NCBI GenBank assembly: GCA_018296165.2
Contig: JACKQL020000007.1
Location: 1-64,000 of the forward strand
Direction: 5' to 3'
From: Termitomyces sp. T153
Lineage: Eukaryota; Basidiomycota; Agaricomycetes; Agaricales; Lyophyllaceae
DNA length: 64,000 nt
In this document: piece after piece, positions 1 to 10,239 of the stretch
Position numbering within the stretch: the first letter of the stretch is position 1
How the letters are laid out: each line of letters begins with the position of its first letter
Position numbers and translations under genes: made by a program
Notes under the pieces: generated by a model
Told to the model about the DNA's origin: nothing
What the model saw: the letters and a program-made list of their open reading frames with translations, nothing else
Database searches by the model: none

Positions 1-10
1 ACAAGTATAG
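1..10 (+). other. LINE remnant and target duplication left of LTR
   Basis: The ten bases end in TATAG immediately before an LTR. TATAG also follows the LTR that ends at 7931, where a LINE reading frame resumes. These bases fit the LINE RNase H codons that precede I-E-G-N-E-E, so I read them as the left LINE flank. Ten bases are too few to be certain. Confidence 0.45.
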
Positions 11-1158
11 TGTCACGACCTGTTCCCTAGACCCCCACACATCACCCAATGACTCTCTGCCCCCCTAGAACCTCCCCTGATGCCTTGCTGAACTTCCACA
101 GTGCTCTGCACCTACTCCAGCTAACTCTGATACATCCTCAGCTAACGCCAACGGCCCCCTAGCCAACTCTGACATCTTCTCCACAGTCAGTGACACTTCC
201 CCTGGATCTCCTGAGCTCCTGGGACCATTCCGCCACCATGCCTGACCCTATTACATGTCATCAACTTGACACCCTGGTTCCTCTGACTTACTTTGGAGTA
301 TCACAACAACCTTGGAACAGCCTGCATCACCAATTGATCCCATCAACATATCAATATGGCCCACCCTCCAATCATAACTGACACCTGTTGACTCCGTCAA
401 GCTCTGCCAAGCCCTGCTGCCACAGCTGACATTCCCCAGAGCTCTCCAGTAGTCAGTATATAAGAGATAGAGTAGCTCTTTGTACTCTAGTCTTGATATT
501 GCCTAACATGACCTATGGTCTGATTGTTTCTCTCTCATGTTTTGTGTTCCATGTCTTGTTTTCTTACTCTCAGTCTCCCGGTCTTGTCTTGTTTCTATTT
601 CATTATTGTTTTTATTATTGTTTTGTATTTCTGCCTGAATCTATTCTTGTTCTCATCTCAATCTTGTCTTGACTCCATCTCATTTCATTCAACTCTGTCT
701 TGTCTTGTTTGATCTGTCCCATCCATTGTGTTCCTATCTTTCCCAACCTTAATGCCTTTGTGAACCCCACAATTACAATTACAAATCCCAGACACTCTTT
801 AACCAACTCTGGACCTTGCTACATGCTTGGCTCTAAACTCTATCAACCTTCATTGATCCCCCATCAAACTCTGGCTCTGCTTCCATCACTCACATAGCCT
901 CCACCTCCTCTGCACCCACAATACTCGCATACAGACTTGTGCCTGAACCCCGCCAAGCCTGTCCCCCTTCCTCTCAGCTCATCCCCTACTCCTCCAGACC
1001 TCCCCAGACTTGCTTGGATCAATCTCCACCAACTATCCTCACAAGTCCCCAGTGTTTGGGACACCTCCAAATGCCCAGTTGTCAGTGCAGGGAATCATGT
1101 CTGCCTAGTAAGGACTCACCCAGTGTAGCTGAGCCCCCATGGTCAGTGGAACCTGACA
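11..1158 (+). repeat. Gypsy family A LTR (5' LTR, plus orientation)
   Basis: The LTR begins TGTCACGACC and ends CCTGACA (TG...CA). The same sequence recurs at 6787-7931 and, inverted, at 1760-2744, 13030-14063, 23005-24038 and 32497-33707. It is a 5' LTR because the sequence after it (TAATATCAAGACTC) matches the sequence internal to the 5' LTR of the full-length copy at 23005-24038. CpG is scarce and TpG/CpA frequent, so the copy is old. Open frames inside it are incidental. Confidence 0.85.
457..500 (+). promoter_or_regulatory. LTR promoter: TATA box and self-primer at putative RNA start
   Basis: TATATAAG lies at 457-464. About 25 bases downstream, AGTCTTGATATT (489-500) is the exact reverse complement of the 12 bases just after the LTR (1160-1171). 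In Tf1/sushi-type elements the first bases of the transcript fold back on the primer-binding site and prime reverse transcription. Position and complementarity fit that model; the true RNA start is inferred. Confidence 0.6.
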
Positions 1159-1759
1159 TAATATCAAGACTCTACCTTACCCCATTCATGATGTCCACAC
1201 TAGCTCTGCACACATGTTTGCCAAACACTTCCAATGTCTATAGTCAACCTGTGCCTGGAAACCCTTATGATTCATATGGCCCTGCCCAATTTGCCAAGGC
1301 ACATTGAGTCATGGACCTGACACCAAATGTCCCTTCCACTCTGGTTACACCCATACAATGGCTCTCTCCACAGACACCCTCCTCATCCATGCCCAACTCT
1401 ACACTACTCCCGCAGACCACCTCCCACCCTTCCCCCACCCTCTCTGCCAGCTCTGCTTCCCCACAAAGATTGACCCTGACATCACCAAAAGCAGCATGCT
1501 AAACCCCAGCAATAATTTGACCCAATGATTGACAAACTTCTCTGGCACTGCCTCCCACCCCTCCAACAACAATAACACAAACTCTACGAAAAATCATCCA
1601 TTGCATGATTGCCAACCCGCCAGAACAATGACGAGATCACTGAGAATGCACTTCCCCAAAGCCCACCTTTGGATCCACCCAGCCCTGGCAACTCCACAAG
1701 CTGTCGGGACAAGCCAGTGAGTCTGCCAACAGCATCGTAACCTGATATCAGAACCCTGC
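1159..1759 (+). mobile_element. Element A internal region: PBS and decayed gag start
   Basis: AATATCAAGACT (1160-1171) is the self-priming PBS, one base after the LTR. Further in, around 1235-1300, the plus strand resembles the gag leader of the full-length A copy: a Y-S-Q-P-V-P-G-N-P-Y segment here against Y-G-x-L-V-P-E-N-P-Y there. No long open frame survives. The region is interrupted at 1760 by a solo LTR. Confidence 0.6.
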
Positions 1760-2744
1760 TGTCAGGTTCCGCTGACGACGGGGGCTCAGTACACTGACAA
1801 GTCCTTACTAGGTGGACGCGATGTCCTGCGCTTATAACCAGGCATCCGGAGTTGGAGGTGGAGGTGGGGAAAGCTTGTGAGGGGGTCCCTAGGAGGAGCG
1901 GCCTGAGCAAGTCCTGAGTGGTCCGGAGGAGTCTAAGACCAAAGGTACTGGTTGTTGACCTAGGGCGGGTGTCAGGGCTAGTTTGTGGGCGCACAAATAG
2001 ATTGCGGGGTAGGCGGAGGCTTCTCGGTTGATGGGGGCAGGGTCGGAGCTGGACAGGGGATCACCGGGGCTTGATGGGTTCCAGGGTCGAGCAGGTAGCG
2101 AGGTTCGGAGTTGTTGTTAAGAATGTTCAGGTCGTGGCACATGTGTGGAGTTTGTACTGACGTAGGGAGCAAGGGAACTCTAGAGGAACAAAGGAAATAT
2201 GTACAGTCAAGACGAGACGGAGACAAGACAAGACTGAGAAAAGATAGATTCAAAACCTAAAAACAGAAATAGAGATGAGACGAGAGATGAAACATAGGAA
2301 ACTGGTAAATGTAATATCAAGACTAAAGTTCGAGGAGTTATTCTATGGCTTATATACCAACTACTGGGTGCCTCTGAGGGCAGCGGATACGATGGTGGGG
2401 GTCGACGGAGCTGTGTGGAGTCGACGGGTGTCGGGTACGATCCAAGGTCGGGCCGCAGCGGTATTCTGGTGGGATCAGTTGGGGGCGCGGCCGCTCCGGG
2501 GACGTCGTGACACTCCGGGATGGGTCGGGTAAACTAGGGTAGGGGGTCAGGGACGTATGACGTGGCCAGGAATGGTGGGGGAAGGTTTCAGGGGGGTGTT
2601 GATGGCTACGGAGAGGGAGTTGCCATCGGGGTTTGCCAGAGAAGCGTCGGAGTTGTCCAGTGTGGGCGGGGTTCAGGGGAGTTAGACGGGAAATCGGGAG
2701 GGGTTGGGAGCAGTGTCTAGGGAGCTAGGGAGTGGGTCGTGACA
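1760..2744 (-). repeat. Young solo LTR of Gypsy family A with TSD CCTGC
   Basis: This is a minus-orientation LTR (TGTCAGG...CGTGACA as read on plus) flanked by the perfect 5-bp duplication CCTGC (1755-1759 and 2745-2749). No internal region is attached, so it is a solo LTR left by LTR-LTR recombination. It keeps many CpGs (for example around 2465-2530), unlike its surroundings, so it is a recent insertion. The self-primer complement AATATCAAGACT is at 2313-2324. Confidence 0.88.
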
Positions 2745-2749
2745 CCTGC

Positions 2750-5700
2750 TACTATGCCAGCAGACCATCTGACTTTCACCCACACCCACCTCCAAGAAAT
2801 TCCACCCTCCCACACTAGCTCTGCCATCATTGGAATCAAGCTCAAGCCAGTAACCCCACCAACAACAGAGCAAGATCTTGAGACCAATGCTATGCCCAAC
2901 CCCAGCATTGGAATTGCTCTGTCAGAACAAACTATAGGAAAAAGAGGATCCCACATGAAGTAGTTCCCCAGAGTACTCTGAACTCGCTGACATGTTTATA
3001 TAAGGGAGGGGGAAGCCCCACCATCATTCCCAAAACTGTCAAGCAACCATCTCAAGCTTCAAAAACCCCCAACAATAAAGAACATATGCTCCAACATCCC
3101 TGGAGGGCTTGCCCACTAAGCAACTTGAGCGAGCTCAATGGCTCAAATAATGCTGTGCCAGGTCAAGGCCACCCTGACCAACCCCTCTAAGCCACTCCAA
3201 AGCCCCCCACACAACTCCGGACCCTGGCAATGCAACTCTGGGGCCTCCACTCCAACTCCAACATCCAACTCAGAGGACCTACAATGCCAACTAAAATGAT
3301 GATGCCCTGCAGCACCCACTCTGCAATCACAGATCGCCAGATAACAACTCTGCAAAACCCTGCTTGTACACCAGGAGATGTCTATCAAACTGGGACCACA
3401 CTACCAGGGTACCCAGAAACAAACCCCATATGAAGTAGTTTCTCTGAAGTGCCCTAAAATTGCTGATGCCTCCCATAAGAAGCGATTAGTTTTTCCCCCA
3501 TTGCTACCCATCCCAAATCAACATTAGAAGGGATGCTGCAACCCCCCAATGACAACTCGACATTGAAGAAAGTGCCACCCCACTGGCAAGGGCATCACAC
3601 ACTGCAACCCACTCATGGAGCCCCAGACCCGCCACCATACTGCTCCTCTCCCCTGACAAAATGCTTCCCCAACAAGAAAATAAACTGTGGGACCCCCCAA
3701 GTAGTTTCACTCCAAATTCCACAACACCCCCAGCAAAATCTAATCATGCTGACGGAGATTGATCCAGATGCCCAGAATGATGAGGTGGCCCCTCTGACTC
3801 TGCCCCGACGATCAAGGAACCAATGATGCTCTCTAAAGAAGCAGCACCTTTTCCCTGATCAGAAATTTAGTTGATCACCCCACAATGCCAAGACCTACCC
3901 TGCCCCCATTCATAGTGACCTCTGGACCACTCTGGAGCACAAAGGAAAGACCACCCTAATCCCGCTGTGAACCCCCTTGAAGTTCCAGATCAATGTCCCC
4001 CTGCAACCAACTTCCTGCTGCCCTCCAATGATTGTGAACGACCATCTCCCCCAATGCAGCAAAAGACTTCGCACAAAGAGATGATGGCTAGAATCACCAA
4101 AGCCTTGGAAGGCAGCCAGACCCGCTTTCTACATCCAAATGTGACTCTAGGAGCCACCACCATATGCAATGACTCCGCCACTCAGTGGTAATGTCCATTA
4201 AACATCTGCTCATTGTGCTGACTGAACAAAGAGGAAAACCCAACTCTGGAGCCTCTCCTTTGACTCACATCGCCTCTGACACAGCCCTGCTAACAAGTTA
4301 AGAACCAACCCCAATCCCCACATTTGACTCTGGACTCCTGGTTTGTATGATGGAAATAATGGACTGACCAAATGCTCCCTGGACCCCCTTTTCCTCCCGC
4401 ATCACTTCCAGAATCAACTCTATCAACAAACCACCCACTGGGCTACCCTCACCCTGCAACCCCACACTGCTAACTCCCACTCTGGGAGAAAAAAACAACA
4501 CCCTGAACCCGTGCAGACCAATCCCGCCCCATCCCACTAAAACTAAGAGAGCTCCACTAGTGAAGTCAACAATTTGCCAACCCCCCACCACCTCTGCTGC
4601 CAGCTCTGCCCTGGAAAAGGATGAAAACCACTGCCTGAGGCCCCAAGCTCACCCCAAACTAACCCTGCCTCAACCCATTGAGCATAAAAGAGCTCTGCCA
4701 GCGAGGCCAACACTCTGCCAATCCTCACACTATTCTGTTACTGGTTCCACTCTGGGAAGGGACAAAAGACCACCAACCCCTGCACCACCTTTGTACCACT
4801 AGCTCCACACACTCCGCCAACAAACCAGTAACTCTTAGGCCCTCAATATGGTCCCCCGACACAGCTCCACCAAAAGAACCACCTACCCTAAGAGGAATAA
4901 CCCATGGGATAACAGCCCCCAAACTCCCTCTTGCCTCAGAGCACCTCTACTAGGATGAGATAGTCATCAACCAAACTCCGTGCTGCCTCTGCCAAAAAAA
5001 GGCCTCCACCAATTTAACCCAGGCAGCACCTCAAGTTCTAGAGAATGACAGAACTACATAAAACTTCTCTAATTGTCTCTGGACTTACCCTTGGCCAAGA
5101 ACAGAGAGCAAGGTTGCGTAAATGGCCTAGAACTCACAAACCTCAACTCCAGACCAGAAGAAACTCATTGAGACTGGTCACACTGAATCCCGCTCCCTCA
5201 TCAATGACACTCTCGAGCACACCAAACCACCACCCGAGCACACCTGTCTCTAAATACAATACTCCAGAGTACGACCTCAACCAGAGCCAACACTCCAGAG
5301 TGCGGCAAGGCCCAAACCCAGTACACCTCTGATGAAATACAATACTCTGGAGCTCAACAAACCCCCACCACATGCAAACTCACTAAAACATGAAGCCTGG
5401 ACACCAACAACCAAAGGATGGCAACACTTACTCCAAGGGAGTACCTCCACACCCACACTAATCCAACTCACAGCATAGCTGGCCCATGGCATCCCCTGAC
5501 AAATTATTACAAGGACCACCTCACACCAGGACCATGCCTCTATGCTGCCAAGGACTTCCACCTCTGACTGGCCCCACCTCCAAGGACAAACTTCACCCTG
5601 CCACCCCCACCACTATCCAAAGAGACCTCTGCCATTTCCACTAGCTGCGTCGGTATAGGAGTCTTCACTCTGCCACCCCCACTGTCATCAAGAAGGACCT

Positions 5701-6755
5701 CTGCCACCTCCACCACCCATGTCGGCATAAGGGTCAAACCACCAGAAGGCCTCTGCCCCTCTGCAAGCCACACCAACAGAAAAAACAAAACTGCCAGCCA
5801 CCATCAAGCACACTCCAAAGATTTGGAGGTCTGCCCTCCCTAACCAGCACAATGCTTGACCCCACTGCAGACAGAGGACAACCCCTACAACTTTGGTCTG
5901 AAACTCTGAGGGCCAAGCCCAACAATGCTGCCATCAATGCCCCAAAATGCAATGGAACTCCACAGAAAGACTCCCACCTTCCTCGCAGGTCACCCTGCAC
6001 CCCTCTCTCCTGACACCCTGGCCTTCCACGCCTTGCCCAGTTGCCCCTGCACCCAACCCTCATCTCACCCCTGCTCTGTGGCAACGCATGCCACCCGCCA
6101 CTTCAATGAAATTGAGCACTTCTCATGCCTCATGTGGCATGGAAGGCATACGGAGGTGTCATGTCATGAGCCCACAGAGGGCCCATCAAATTTGCACAGC
6201 TCACCCTGCTGAGCACAAAGGGTACACTATAACCAAATGGTCAGTAAATGTGACCAAAAGGGCTTGAAAACTACCGGGGCTTGGTTCAAACACCACTCCA
6301 GTGTTGGGGAGCCCTGAGCCTGCACCAATGCCCTCACAAACTCCTCTGCTATCACCTCTATCTGTGGAACTTGCTGTGCCTGCAGAACTCCCTCCCTGCC
6401 CCCTGCTGCCAAACTCAACTCTGTGGGATGAACTCTAGTCCATCCTGAGCCCCTCTCTTGAGTAGAGCCCCCAGAAGAGCCCAACACCATTGCAACCCAC
6501 CTTGCAAAGCTCTGTCAATTACCCCGAAAAAACAAGTAGACACTACTTACGACCCTGGTACATGGCACTGACCCAATGCCAGTGCTCAAACTCTTCCCCC
6601 TTGCTGTTGTACACCACCACCTCATCTGCATTGGAAAATCATGGAGCTGAGTGATCAGAGGAGGACATGGAAGAAATTTTTAGGGGAACTCTGGGGTATG
6701 TCCAAGTCTTTGAATTGATTGGGAAGAACCTCCTGACAAAGTGGCAACCACACTA
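2750..6755 (+). mobile_element. Element A internal region without recognisable pol
   Basis: This stretch continues element A after the solo LTR. It is C/A-rich and CpG-poor, and no frame shows reverse transcriptase, RNase H or integrase motifs. A segment with the core ATGAAGTAGTT appears near 2955 and 3430, with a partial relative near 3700, suggesting internal degenerate repetition. The last part (about 6660-6755) aligns with the 3' internal end of the full-length A copy (reverse complement near 14190-14290). Together with the reverse ORF at 6227-6490 this suggests a non-autonomous derivative that lost gag-pol. Confidence 0.5.
6227..6490 (-). pseudogene. Fragment of the antisense accessory ORF of Gypsy A
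   Basis: This 87-codon frame runs antisense to element A near its 3' end. It shares a pattern F-x2-A-x2-Q-A-x-G-x2-T-L-x-W-C-x3-A-P with the plus-strand frame near 14620-14700, which lies antisense in the full-length A element. By eye about 11 of 22 aligned positions are identical. I do not recognise the function. The rest of the ORF upstream and downstream is not readable here. Confidence 0.45.
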
Positions 6756-6786
6756 CTAGTGAAAGTGAAGGTCCATATAAGTATAG
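6756..6786 (+). pseudogene. Short LINE RNase H remnant before the second LTR
   Basis: Read through to the sequence after the LTR (7932 onward) without the LTR and one TSD copy, these bases continue the LINE frame: V-K-V-H-I-S followed by I-E-G-N-E-E-A-D, the usual end of a LINE RNase H domain. The element-A homology stops at about 6755. The span therefore looks like LINE DNA joined to a broken element-A end. Confidence 0.45.
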
Positions 6787-7931
6787 TGTCACGACCCATT
6801 CCCTGGACCCCTGCACATCACCCAATGACCCCCTGCCCCTCCAGAACCTCCCCTGCCTTGCTGAACTTCCACAGTGCTCTGCGCCTACTCCAGCTAACTC
6901 TGATGCATCCTTGGCTAACTCTGATGGCTTCCTGGCCAACTCTGACATCTTCTCCACAGTCAGCAATGCTTCCCCTAAATCTCCTGAGCCCCTAGGACCA
7001 TTCCCCTGCCATGCCTGACTCTGTTACACATCATCAACTTGACACTCTGGTTCCTCTGACTTACTTTGGAGTATCACGACGACCTTGGAACAGCCCACAT
7101 CACCAATTGATCCCATCAACATATCAATGTGGCCTGCTCTCTGATCATAACTGACACCTGTCAACTCTATTGAGCTCCACCAAGCCCCACTGCCACAGCC
7201 AATGTTCCCCAGAGCTCTCCAGTAGTCAGTATATAAGACGTAGAGTAGCTCTTTGTACTCTAGTCTTGATATTGCTTAACATTACCTATGGTCTGATTGT
7301 TTCTCTCTTGTGTTTTGTGTTCTGTGTCTTGTTTTCTTACTCTCAGTCTCCCAGTCTTGTTTTGTCTCTATTCCATTATTGTTTTCATTATCATTTCATA
7401 TCTCCATCTGAATTTATTCTCGTTCTCATCTCCATCTCATCTCGACTCTGTCTCATTTTGTTTGACTCTGTCTCATCTCGTTTGATCTGTCCCATCCATT
7501 GTGTTCCTATCTTTCCCAACCTTAACACCTTTGCAAACCCCACAATTACGATTATGAATCCCAGACACTCTTTAACCAACTCCAGACCTTGCTATATGCT
7601 TGGCTCCAAACTCTATCAACCTCCATTGATCCCCCATCAAACTCCAGCTCTGCTTCCATCACTCACATAGCCTCCGCCTCCTCTGCACCTGCAATACTCA
7701 CATATGGACTTGTGCCTGAACCCCGCTAAGCCCATCTCCCTTCTCTGCAGCTCGTCCTCTACTCCTCCAGACCTCCCCGGACTTGCTTGGATTAATCTCC
7801 ACCAACTATCCTCACAAGTTCCCAGTGTTTGGGACACCTCCAAATGCCCAGTTGTCAGTGCAGAGAATTATATTCGCCTAGTAAGGACTTACCCAGTGTA
7901 GCTGAGCCCCCATGGTCAGCAGAACCTGACA
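6787..7931 (+). repeat. Gypsy family A LTR flanked by TATAG
   Basis: This TGTCACGACC...CCTGACA LTR is flanked by TATAG on both sides (6782-6786 and 7932-7936). The purine-rich tract that precedes the 3' LTR in the full-length copy is absent here. It is therefore better read as a solo LTR, or the remnant of a recombined element, in a LINE than as an ordinary 3' LTR. The self-primer motif is kept at 7262-7273. CpG-poor. Confidence 0.8.
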
Positions 7932-8822
7932 TATAGAAGGAAATGAAGAAGCAGATAAGCTTGTGAAAGAAGGCATAAAGAAGCAGGCTCCAGATGCCAT
8001 AGATCTGGAGGTCCACAGAGGATATGACCTGCTTGGCACTAAGCTAGCAAATATTATCCAAGCAAAAATCTATAAAGGAATGCTAGAGCAACAACCAACT
8101 CCAAGAAGAATGGGGACCATCACACATCTAGATATGACAAGGTGGGCTATCCATACTACAAATGGCGAACTGCCCATGGACAACAGAATATGGAAAGCAT
8201 TGAGAGACAAGGACCTGACTAGGAAACCCAAGCATTCCTATAGAAATCAATGCATAATGGGTACAAGAGAGGGAGATACTGGGAAAACATTCCAAATTTT
8301 GAAAAAAGGGCACTATGTGCATCATGCAATAATGTGGTTGAATTGATGCCCCATATACTGATAGAGTGCTCCATGTCAGGCCAAGAGATTGTCTGGGACC
8401 TGACTCAGAAAATCCATAAGAAGATGGGGATACCCTTTGAGAAACCTTTGCTAGGCATGCAGCTGAGATGCATGCTGGTTGAAAGAGGCCTGGCAAATGA
8501 TAAGCTGGGAGTAAGTAGATTCTCCAAGATAATCACATCTGAAGCATCAAGGACAATTTGGAAGATAAGATGTGAATGGAGAATCTTGAGGGAAGCAGAA
8601 CCCAAGAAAAGACATAGTGAAACTGAAATCAGGAACAAGCTGAGACAAGCAAATATGCAGAGAATAAAACTGGACTGTTTAGCAATGGACAGGTCCTGCT
8701 TTGGCAAAAAGGCAACAGATATAGAGAAGGTCCAGAATACATGGAAATTCTTCCTGCCATGTAGGGCAGATCTAGCCAAGGCCTGGAAGAGGGCAACCAA
8801 GGTTTTAGTGGGTATTGGATAA
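7932..8822 (+). pseudogene. LINE ORF2 3' end: RNase H tail and zinc-binding domain
   Basis: The frame starts with I-E-G-N-E-E-A-D-K-L, the C-terminal helix of a LINE-encoded RNase H domain. It continues as a long stretch typical of basidiomycete LINEs, then a reverse-transcriptase zinc-binding domain (C-x2-C...H-I-L-x-x-C near 8310-8370) and a basic C-terminal region ending in V-L-V-G-I-G before TAA at about 8820. There is a one-base frameshift near 8232 and an in-frame TAG a few codons later where the family has Trp, so it is dead. The upstream part of the LINE lies left of the window or was lost. An AATAAA-like signal follows at about 8886. Confidence 0.75.
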
Positions 8823-9882
8823 CCAAGCCCCACACTGAGTGCGTAAAGGCATTTCCTATGGAGTGGCTCCAACCTTGACTGGCAAATAAAGTATTCATAT
8901 TAAGTACGCTAAAGTATCCCAGGGGGTAGAGGTTGACTTTAGTGGACTGTCTACTACCCTACCATGATAACCACAAAAAAAAATACATAGATCATCATTT
9001 ATACACTTTAAAAATTAGAATCATTGATGAATTCAATTATATTTTACTCAGTCAGATAAACCTTTCTTTATAGGTATTTCATAATTGTTAACACAATGCT
9101 GAAATCCAGACCAAACCTCACTTCACTTAGTTGGGTTTTCAACTCTTCCAAGTAATTTTCATTAATAAATTACTTTTGATACACTCAAAAAATTAGAATC
9201 ATTGATGAATTCAATTCTGGCATCTAAGTGTTCTTTAATTTCATTTCTCTGCTCTGCTTGTTCTCTGGAAATTTCCAAAGTGGTCCTATTATAGCCTTTG
9301 TAGATGTACTTGTGAATGTATTCAATGGCTTCTACCAAAGGACAGTGATGTCATCTGTTGCCACCTAGTTGCTATGCAAAGAACACAACAACTAGCAGTT
9401 TTACAAGTAGAGTATGAATAGACTATAGAAAATAAGGATTGCCAGTCAAGCAAGGTCTCAGAAGGCTTGCTAGATGCAGAAGAGGCACTGGGTTGCTAGC
9501 ACAAGGTTGAGAGATGGCAATCACAAATAGGGAAGGGGAAAACTCTGCAAGTGAACCCCAACTAGAGTCAAACTGAGGTTGCTAGGTAAAGAGGCACTAG
9601 CAATATGATGCTAAAGCTGGTGCTAGAGGTAGCAAAGAGAGTATTAGCAATGGGGGATGATGACAAAACAAATCTAGCCATAGTTGCTAGCACCAAATAT
9701 AGATTTGACAAAATAGTACCCTAAGTTGGTACTAGTTGAGTGAAATGATGAGGGTGCTAACTCAATAAAGAAGGCACTAGAGCAAGAGAAGATGTTTTAA
9801 AGTCATTAGATTTAGATCTGGAGTCTGGGGCTAATAAGAAGGTGCAATTTTTTGATGGTAGTATAGAAAACATGATGGTATT
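8823..9882. other. Non-coding, AT-rich repeat remnants
   Basis: No gene is visible. A near-identical segment of about 38 bases with the core AATCATTGATGAATTC occurs near 9003-9040 and again near 9182-9219, a direct repeat offset by about 179 bp. The stretch 9600-9790 has several GCTAG/GTACC-containing words resembling the outer ends of the inverted repeat at 27042-28410, so it may be a related LTR remnant. Confidence 0.4.
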
Positions 9883-10239
9883 TGTAAGGGCAACCTCTGG
9901 AGTGGTGGATCAGAGTCATGCAGCTAGCAGAGGGGAATCTGAAGTATATTAGCAGAGTAGACAATAATACAAATCAGTAACTAATCACCTAGCAGAGGGG
10001 AATCTGAAGAGAACAAGTCTAAGGATTCCTGCTGCTTGGCGCAGTGCATCAGTGGGCAGCAGAGGCATGGAAACTACTATACAGGTAACTGGAGTTACTC
10101 CTAACCCTAGGGCAATGGTTGCTGAGGTAATACAGAAAACTCTGCAGTCCTAGAAAGAGCTGTGGAGGCATCAAACAAGCTGCAGAAGTGCTGGAACCAA
10201 CCAGTCATGGAGGTTGGAAATGGAAGTTTCCTGATGTCA
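9883..10239 (-). repeat. Gypsy B LTR (3' LTR)
   Basis: On plus it reads TGTAAGGG...CTGATGTCA and matches 26652-27041 along its length. The right copy carries about 33 extra bases, a short duplication of a GGAGATCTCTGCAGTTC-like word. On its internal side lies a C-run (10240-10247), which on the minus strand is a CTAGAGGGGGGG polypurine tract, as expected next to a 3' LTR. Confidence 0.75.

Noticed and set aside
190..1070. Short ORFs near the left edge
   Set aside because: They lie within the LTR at 11-1158 and recur in the copy at 6787-7931 with differing stops.
9003..9219. Possible CRISPR-like or satellite repeat
   Set aside because: Only two copies of a 38-base segment 179 bp apart; no array, and the genome is eukaryotic.
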